A stretch of 64,000 nt of DNA from JAOTZA01 sp965224065. Its GTDB lineage: Bacteria > Acidobacteriota > Thermoanaerobaculia > Multivoradales > JAHEKO01. The stretch is taken from the NCBI GenBank assembly GCA_965224065.1, contig CBDCYF010000005.1, positions 3,100,001-3,164,000 of the forward strand, in the 5' to 3' direction. The notes under the pieces are model-generated. The model did no database searches and was not told the DNA's origin. It worked only from the letters and a program-made list of their open reading frames with translations. A program made the translations under genes and the position numbers. This document shows, piece after piece, positions 61,300 through 64,000 of the stretch (position 1 is the first letter of the stretch; the number at the start of each line of letters is the position of its first letter).

Positions 61300-62478
61300 A
61301 TGAAAGACGTCGTCATACTCGGCAGCGCGCGCACGCCGATCGGTGCTTTTCAGGGAGACCTCGGACCGGTCGAAGCGCCGCGGCTGGGAGCCCGCGCGCT
61401 GAGCGCGGCGATCGAGCGCTCGGGCCTCGAGCCCGAGGACATCGAGCAGGTCTACATGGGCGCGGTGCTGACCGCGGGTGTCGGTCAGGCGCCGGCGCGG
61501 CAGGCGGCGCTCGCCGCCGGATGCACGCCTTCGACCGGCGCGGTCACCGTCGGCAAGGTCTGTGGCTCCTCCATGCGGGCCATCATGACGGCCGCCAACG
61601 ATTTACGCTGTGACGACTTCGAGGTCGTGGCCGCCGGTGGGATGGAGAGCATGAGTCGGGCGCCCTACCTGGCCACCGGTGCGCGGGACGGTCTTCGTCT
61701 GGGGCACGGCCGGCTCGTCGATTCGATGATCCACGACGGGCTGTGGGACCCCCACAACGATCTTCACATGGGCAACTGCGCGGAGAAGTGCGCGTCCAAG
61801 TACTCGTTTTCGCGCGCCGGTCAAGACGAATACGCGCTCGAGAGCTATCGCCGGGCACGCCAGGCGACCGACAACGGCGCCTTTGCCGCCGAGATCGTGC
61901 CGGTGGAGGTACCGCAGCGCAAGGGCGACCCCAAGCGGGTCGAGCGCGACGAGGAGCCCCATCGCGTGGACCTCGATCGTCTACGCCAGCTCCGGCCGGC
62001 CTTTGACAAAAACGGCAGCGTCACCGCGGCCAACTCGTCGAAGATCAACGACGGCGCCGCGGCCGTGGTGCTGACGACTTCCGACAAGGCCGCCGAGCTC
62101 GGGGTGCGTCCACGCGCCCGGATCCTCGGCCACGCGACGTTTGCGCAAGAGCCCGAGTGGTTCACGACCGCTCCCGTGGGCGCGGTCCGAAAGCTCCTGG
62201 AGCGCACCGGATCGGAGATCGACGACTTCGACCTCTGGGAGGTCAACGAGGCCTTTGCGGTCGTGGCGATGGCTTTTCTGGAAGAGCTCGGCCTCTCGCA
62301 CGAGAAGGTCAACGTTCACGGCGGCGCGGTGGCGCTTGGTCACCCGATCGGCGCCTCCGGTGCCCGTATCGTCATCACCCTGCTCCACGCGTTGGAGCGG
62401 CACGGTCTGAAAAAGGGATGCGCCGCCATCTGTATCGGTGGTGGCGAAGCGACGGCAATCGCGATCGAGAGGCTTTAG
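61300..62478 (+). CDS. Acetyl-CoA C-acyltransferase (thiolase)
   Basis: A 392-residue thiolase of normal length. Acyl-accepting Cys88 lies in VGKVCGSSMRA, where most relatives have a Gly after the two serines' position. WEVNEAFAVVAMAFL has the conserved Asn/Glu. NVHGGAVALGHPIGASGARI holds the catalytic His, and CAAICIGGGEATAI the second catalytic Cys. It condenses or cleaves acetyl-CoA/acetoacetyl-CoA (AtoB-like). The ATG at 61300 is chosen; a longer open frame reaches back through mltG antisense and is not used. It is divergent from ruvX. Confidence 0.93.
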   Translation: MKDVVILGSARTPIGAFQGDLGPVEAPRLGARALSAAIERSGLEPEDIEQVYMGAVLTAGVGQAPARQAALAAGCTPSTGAVTVGKVCGSSMRAIMTAANDLRCDDFEVVAAGGMESMSRAPYLATGARDGLRLGHGRLVDSMIHDGLWDPHNDLHMGNCAEKCASKYSFSRAGQDEYALESYRRARQATDNGAFAAEIVPVEVPQRKGDPKRVERDEEPHRVDLDRLRQLRPAFDKNGSVTAANSSKINDGAAAVVLTTSDKAAELGVRPRARILGHATFAQEPEWFTTAPVGAVRKLLERTGSEIDDFDLWEVNEAFAVVAMAFLEELGLSHEKVNVHGGAVALGHPIGASGARIVITLLHALERHGLKKGCAAICIGGGEATAIAIERL

Positions 62479-62482
62479 CACA

Positions 62483-64000
62483 ATGAAAATCCTGGTTGGT
62501 TTTTTGGGACGTCTCGCGATCGGGCTGTGGCTTGCCGCGTGGCTCAGCGTGGTTCCGGCGGTTGCGCAGGAGACGCTGCCGGAGGAGGTCGCCGGAGAGG
62601 GACTTTCGCTGGTCGAAGAAGAGGACGCCGGCGAGCTTTTCGACGCCGGAGCCGAAGACGGCTCCCCGCCCGGCCCCCCCGCTCCCGACCGGATCGTCTT
62701 TGATGTGCCGTTCCCCCAGGACCGGGGGGGCGGTTTTGCAAAGGGGAGCGCGGGGACGGTCGACTATCTGGGTGAGCATCAGATCGTCGCCGCCGGAGCG
62801 GTCGAGTTCAGCTATCAAAACACCAAGCTGCTGGCCGAGCGGGTGGAGGTAGATCTCGAGAAGAAGACCGTGGTCGCGGAAGGCAATGTGATCCTGGACG
62901 AAGGACCGAGCCGAATCACCGGCACGCGACTCGAATACGACCTCGAGACCCGCACCGGCACGGTCTTCGACGCCGAGGGGTTTGTCGATCCGGACATGTT
63001 TTTGACCGGTTCCGAGATCCGCAAGGAGGGGGAGCACGTCTACACCATTACCGACGGTGTCCTGACCGCTTGTTCCGAGGATCTCACTCCCGACTGGAGC
63101 TTCAAGCTCGGGCGTGGCCGGGTCAATATGGAGGGTTGGGCCAAGGTCCACAACACCACCATGCGGGTCAAGAAACTGCCGGTGCTCTACCTGCCGTACT
63201 TGATTTTCCCGGCGCGCCAGGACCGAACGTCGGGGTTTTTGTTCCCCAACATCGGCTACTCGAGCGAACGGGGTCAGCATCTCGGGCTGGCCTGGTACCA
63301 GACCCTGGGGCGCAGCTACGACGCGACTTTCTACGCCGACCTCTATGGCAGGGACTACTATGGTTTTGGCGGCGAATTCCGCTACCGGCCCAGCCACGGA
63401 ACCGGCGGAACGATCCAAGCGCAACTGATTGACGATCCGACGGATCTGCTTTCGGATGGGACGCCGGCGGGCACTCGCTGGAAGGCCACCGTCAACCACA
63501 CCAGCGAGGATCTCCCATGGGGTCTGCGTGGGGTCATCCGCTATATCGACTTCTCCGATTTCGAGTTCTTCAGGGATTTCGAGCGCGACTTCAACAACAT
63601 CTCCATCCGTACCCTGTGGTCCTCGGCGTTTCTGGCCGGGAGCTGGGGCTCGCACTCGCTCAACCTGCTGGTGGACGACCGCGAGACCTTTATCCGTCGC
63701 GGCGTTACGGTCAACCAGCGCCAGCTTCCCGAGATCGAGTACCGCCTGAGACCCACGCAGATCGGCGACCTGCCGCTGTATCTCGAGCTGCTGAGCTCGG
63801 TCAACCTTTTCGAGGTCTCGCGTACCGATCTGCTCAAGGAGACCTACCATCGGGCCGATCTGGCCCCGCGGTTGACCGTGCCGATCTCGCCCGCCCCCTG
63901 GCTGTCGGTTTCTTTGGCGGCGGCCGCGCGCGCGACCAGCTACGGCAACAGCCTGACCCCCGACGGGACGGCCTTCAGTGGGGAGTCACTGACCCGCACC
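62483..64000 (+). CDS. lptD: LPS-assembly protein LptD (3' end beyond window)
   Basis: 506 residues are visible and the frame is still open at the window end. A signal peptide (~1-28, cleavage near AVAQ) is followed by an acidic linker and an OstA/LptA-like beta-jellyroll (~90-210: IVAAGAVEFSYQNTKLLAER; VVAEGNVILDEG). Then comes the LptD barrel with the family signature KKLPVLYLPYLIFPARQDRT followed by SGFLFPNIGYS. A Cys in LTACSEDL may join the disulphides that mature LptD. It inserts LPS in the outer leaflet, in keeping with the heptose genes upstream. It starts 4 bases after the thiolase stop. Confidence 0.93.
   Translation, partial: MKILVGFLGRLAIGLWLAAWLSVVPAVAQETLPEEVAGEGLSLVEEEDAGELFDAGAEDGSPPGPPAPDRIVFDVPFPQDRGGGFAKGSAGTVDYLGEHQIVAAGAVEFSYQNTKLLAERVEVDLEKKTVVAEGNVILDEGPSRITGTRLEYDLETRTGTVFDAEGFVDPDMFLTGSEIRKEGEHVYTITDGVLTACSEDLTPDWSFKLGRGRVNMEGWAKVHNTTMRVKKLPVLYLPYLIFPARQDRTSGFLFPNIGYSSERGQHLGLAWYQTLGRSYDATFYADLYGRDYYGFGGEFRYRPSHGTGGTIQAQLIDDPTDLLSDGTPAGTRWKATVNHTSEDLPWGLRGVIRYIDFSDFEFFRDFERDFNNISIRTLWSSAFLAGSWGSHSLNLLVDDRETFIRRGVTVNQRQLPEIEYRLRPTQIGDLPLYLELLSSVNLFEVSRTDLLKETYHRADLAPRLTVPISPAPWLSVSLAAAARATSYGNSLTPDGTAFSGESLTRT

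Noticed and set aside
62375..63850. 491-codon minus-strand open frame opposite lptD
   Set aside because: The plus strand carries the LptD signature and a signal peptide; the minus frame has no domain.

Overview
The window looks like the chromosome of a high-GC, Gram-negative bacterium, most plausibly an Acidobacteriota lineage (Thermoanaerobaculia or Holophagae relatives). Pointers are a TonB-dependent receptor with an N-terminal carboxypeptidase-regulatory-like domain, several sulfatase-fold/TPR lipoproteins, an S9 and an M14 peptidase, ADP-heptose and LptD genes for an LPS outer membrane, and a nuo operon without nuoEFG. The lineage is inferred from gene content; the 16S gene at 4056-5613 would settle it.

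Layout. 1-3602: the end of a TPR protein, then three tandem exported DUF1566 paralogues. 3603-10364: a complete rRNA operon (two promoter candidates, boxA motifs, 16S, tRNA-Ile, tRNA-Ala, 23S, 5S, terminator). The 23S gene is interrupted twice by group I introns, at E. coli positions 1917 and 1951, leaving a 34-nt exon between them. The second intron encodes a LAGLIDADG endonuclease. 10395-23316: a small lipoprotein, a UbiB-family kinase-like protein, a DUF445 membrane protein, a GT2 glycosyltransferase, an S9 peptidase, a hypothetical protein, a sulfatase-TPR lipoprotein and a TonB-dependent receptor. 23317-32374: a repeat-bearing spacer, then a minus-strand run of M14 carboxypeptidase, sulfatase-TPR, sulfatase, pectate-lyase-like lipoprotein and a small membrane protein. 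32491-37811: a cobalamin adenosyltransferase, a PilB-type ATPase and LPS-heptose genes (waaC-like, rfaE2, rfaE1).

37851-49632: a MidA/NDUFAF7-type methyltransferase sits directly upstream of an 11-gene nuo operon (A-B-C-D-H-I-J-K-L-M-N). 49703-51215: an ECF sigma factor resembling SigR, a soluble zinc anti-sigma with RsrA-like Cys/His spacing, and a thioredoxin-fold protein with one active-site cysteine missing. 51349-57410: an M23 peptidase, a GHMP kinase, a PEGA-domain protein, an MGMT, a DUF3891 protein and a CsgG-like protein. 57427-64000: an unusual pseudokinase-TonB fusion, mltG and ruvX on the minus strand; a thiolase and the start of lptD on the plus strand.

The strongest points for follow-up are the twin 23S introns, the pseudokinase-TonB fusion, the SigR/RsrA-like redox module, the three sulfatase-fold proteins whose nucleophile motif is T-x-P-x-H rather than C/S-x-P-x-R, and the nuo operon without its NADH module but with a neighbouring complex I assembly methyltransferase.
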